Notes under the pieces: model-generated
What the model saw: only the letters and a program-made list of their open reading frames with translations
Told to the model about the DNA's origin: nothing
The model's database searches: none
Shown here: positions 63,188 to 64,000 of the stretch, piece after piece
How the letters are laid out: each line of letters opens with the position of its first letter
How positions within the stretch are numbered: the first letter of the stretch is position 1
Made by a program: the position numbers and the translations under genes
Assembly (NCBI GenBank): GCA_910589415.1
Contig: OU342633.1
Span: forward strand, 13,306,858 to 13,370,857
DNA length: 64,000 nt
Reading direction: 5' to 3'
DNA from: Malachius bipustulatus
Taxonomy: Eukaryota; Arthropoda; Insecta; Coleoptera; Melyridae

Positions 63188-63334
63188 GCCCGTATTCACA
63201 AACGATAATTTCCTAAATAATTACGTAATTAATTAAATGAGTGAGATGGAGACATGCAGTTTTTTTGCAATAGAATGAGATGGGGATAATTGATTACGTA
63301 ATTATTTAGGAAATTATCGTTTGTGAATACGGGC
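63188..63334. mobile_element. 147-bp MITE with 42-bp inverted repeats
   Basis: The left end GCCCGTATTCACAAACGATA is matched perfectly in reverse complement at the right. Arms run about 63188-63229 and 63293-63334. A 3-bp ATT duplication flanks it (63185-63187, 63335-63337). It lies inside the LINE ORF2 between the linker and the RT fingers. It is non-coding. Confidence 0.9.
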
Positions 63335-63337
63335 ATT

Positions 63338-64000
63338 TGTCTCTAATTTCTTCTACGTTTGTAGGGTCAATTTCAATGTCATTTGATTTATTATAAATGT
63401 TTTTTGCAATATTTTCAATCATTCGGTCAAGATTGGCCGAATGCTTAATTGTAAGGTCATTAGGTTTAAATTGTTTTTCTAAGCTGTTGGCTAGCTCTAA
63501 TGTCTTTTGATCATCTGTAATTGCATGTCCATATTCAGTTTTTAATGGGAGTACGTCACTGTTTACATACCTAAGTGATTTGATTGATGACCAGAGGGAG
63601 TTGTCCTCCGTTTCAAGGTTTGAGAGTTTGTATTCCCATTGTTTGTTTATTATATCTTTGAGCTCTTCTTTTACTTGTCTTGTCAGTCTGTTCAATAGGT
63701 TTTTGTCTTGTGGTGATCGGGTTATATAGTATGTCCTCTTGGCTTTGTTTTTGTCTTTTATTAGTTGAGCAAGGTGTCTCGGTCTTTTCTTTGTTGGTAA
63801 TCGGAATTTCTTTTTAGTCTGTGGCTTCAGAGAGTGCTTCTTGTATTTTTTTGGTTAGATCTTCAGTTGCAGGGTTAATGTCTTTTGAATTTTTGATTTT
63901 GATTGGATCTGTCAATTTGTTTTTGAGTAAACGTTCAAATTTATTCCCTTTTGTATGTTTAATGATTTTTTTATCCGTTTCCTGTCCATTTCCCATATGA
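63338..64000 (-). pseudogene. LINE ORF2 upstream part
   Basis: The minus strand from 63996: DPIKIKNSKDINPATEDLTK, then RLPTKKRPRHLAQLIKDKNK, NLLNRLTRQVKEELKDIINK, WEYKLSNLETEDNSLWSSIK and DPTNVEEIRDK. This is the endonuclease-to-RT linker of a jockey-like ORF2. The frame shifts near 63810-63700 and again at the MITE, so the copy is defective. It runs off the window. Confidence 0.75.

Larger units (their letters stand above)
61862..64000 (-). mobile_element. Jockey-like LINE, 5' end outside the window
   Basis: Minus-strand ORF2 sequence runs from beyond 64000 to 61870 and is interrupted only by a MITE (63188-63334). Its 3' end lies against the DDE-like gene at 61858, so it probably inserted in that gene. 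The order is a linker/endonuclease end, RT fingers, YADD and C-terminal domain. No A-tail is obvious at the junction. Confidence 0.75.

Noticed and set aside
1..64000. Excess of coding remnants on the minus strand as a regional property
   Set aside because: Striking by eye, but nested insertions of unrelated elements give too few independent events to exclude chance.

Overview
The window is eukaryotic, intron-containing, AT-rich DNA from an arthropod, most likely an insect. The evidence is the set of families present: MADF/BESS and Myb/SANT-like proteins, errantivirus-type Ty3 elements with a TGGCGCAGTC primer site, Penelope-like elements, and insect-type piggyBac, pogo, hAT, Harbinger and mariner transposases. 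I cannot fix the order. No intact host gene was found. The only clear host-derived genes are a broken, intronless RNF216-like E3 ligase copy (33.6-35.2 kb) and a broken MADF-BESS gene (48.3-50.9 kb). Nearly everything else is transposon sequence, much of it nested.

Layout. 0.9-4.7 kb: a Ty3 element with both LTRs whose RT-integrase core is deleted and whose gag carries a LINE insertion. 4.9-7.1 kb: hAT transposase and Myb/SANT-like remnants. 7.4-12.5 kb: a pogo-like element split by about 2.3 kb of other sequence. 12.7-13.5 kb: a 179-bp satellite. 13.5-18.7 kb: pogo fragments interrupted by a Penelope-like element with hammerhead-ribozyme motifs. 18.7-28.5 kb: three Ty3 gag remnants, a piggyBac element sitting at a TTAA, and a fragment of an uncharacterised DDE-like family. 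28.5-33.6 kb: Myb/SANT-like, IS630-type DDE, LINE and piggyBac fragments. 36-40.3 kb: LINE RT, Ty3 env/LTR/PBS and gag fragments. 40.4-45.1 kb: one Harbinger gene split by a LINE-type ORF, a 1.19-kb hairpin element and a 1.9-kb mariner. 45.1-48.2 kb: Penelope-like RT/GIY-YIG with more hammerheads. 48.3-54.3 kb: MADF-BESS, Ginger-like, pogo-like and piggyBac pieces. 54-62 kb: several copies of the uncharacterised DDE-like family, including one structurally intact element at 56,759-59,467. 61.9-64 kb: a jockey-like LINE holding a 147-bp MITE.

The most interesting material is (1) that family. The intact copy is 2,709 bp with 31-bp terminal inverted repeats, a 4-bp ACTT target duplication, four GGATATATCC palindromes near its ends, and one two-exon gene for a 601-residue protein with conserved D / DGCxGQNKN / RGHSxxxxD motifs. 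Three or four diverged relatives lie in the same window. (2) The second is the set of Penelope-associated hammerhead motifs, whose helices I and III differ between copies in ways that keep base pairing. Most other coding remnants carry stops or frameshifts and are annotated as pseudogenes.
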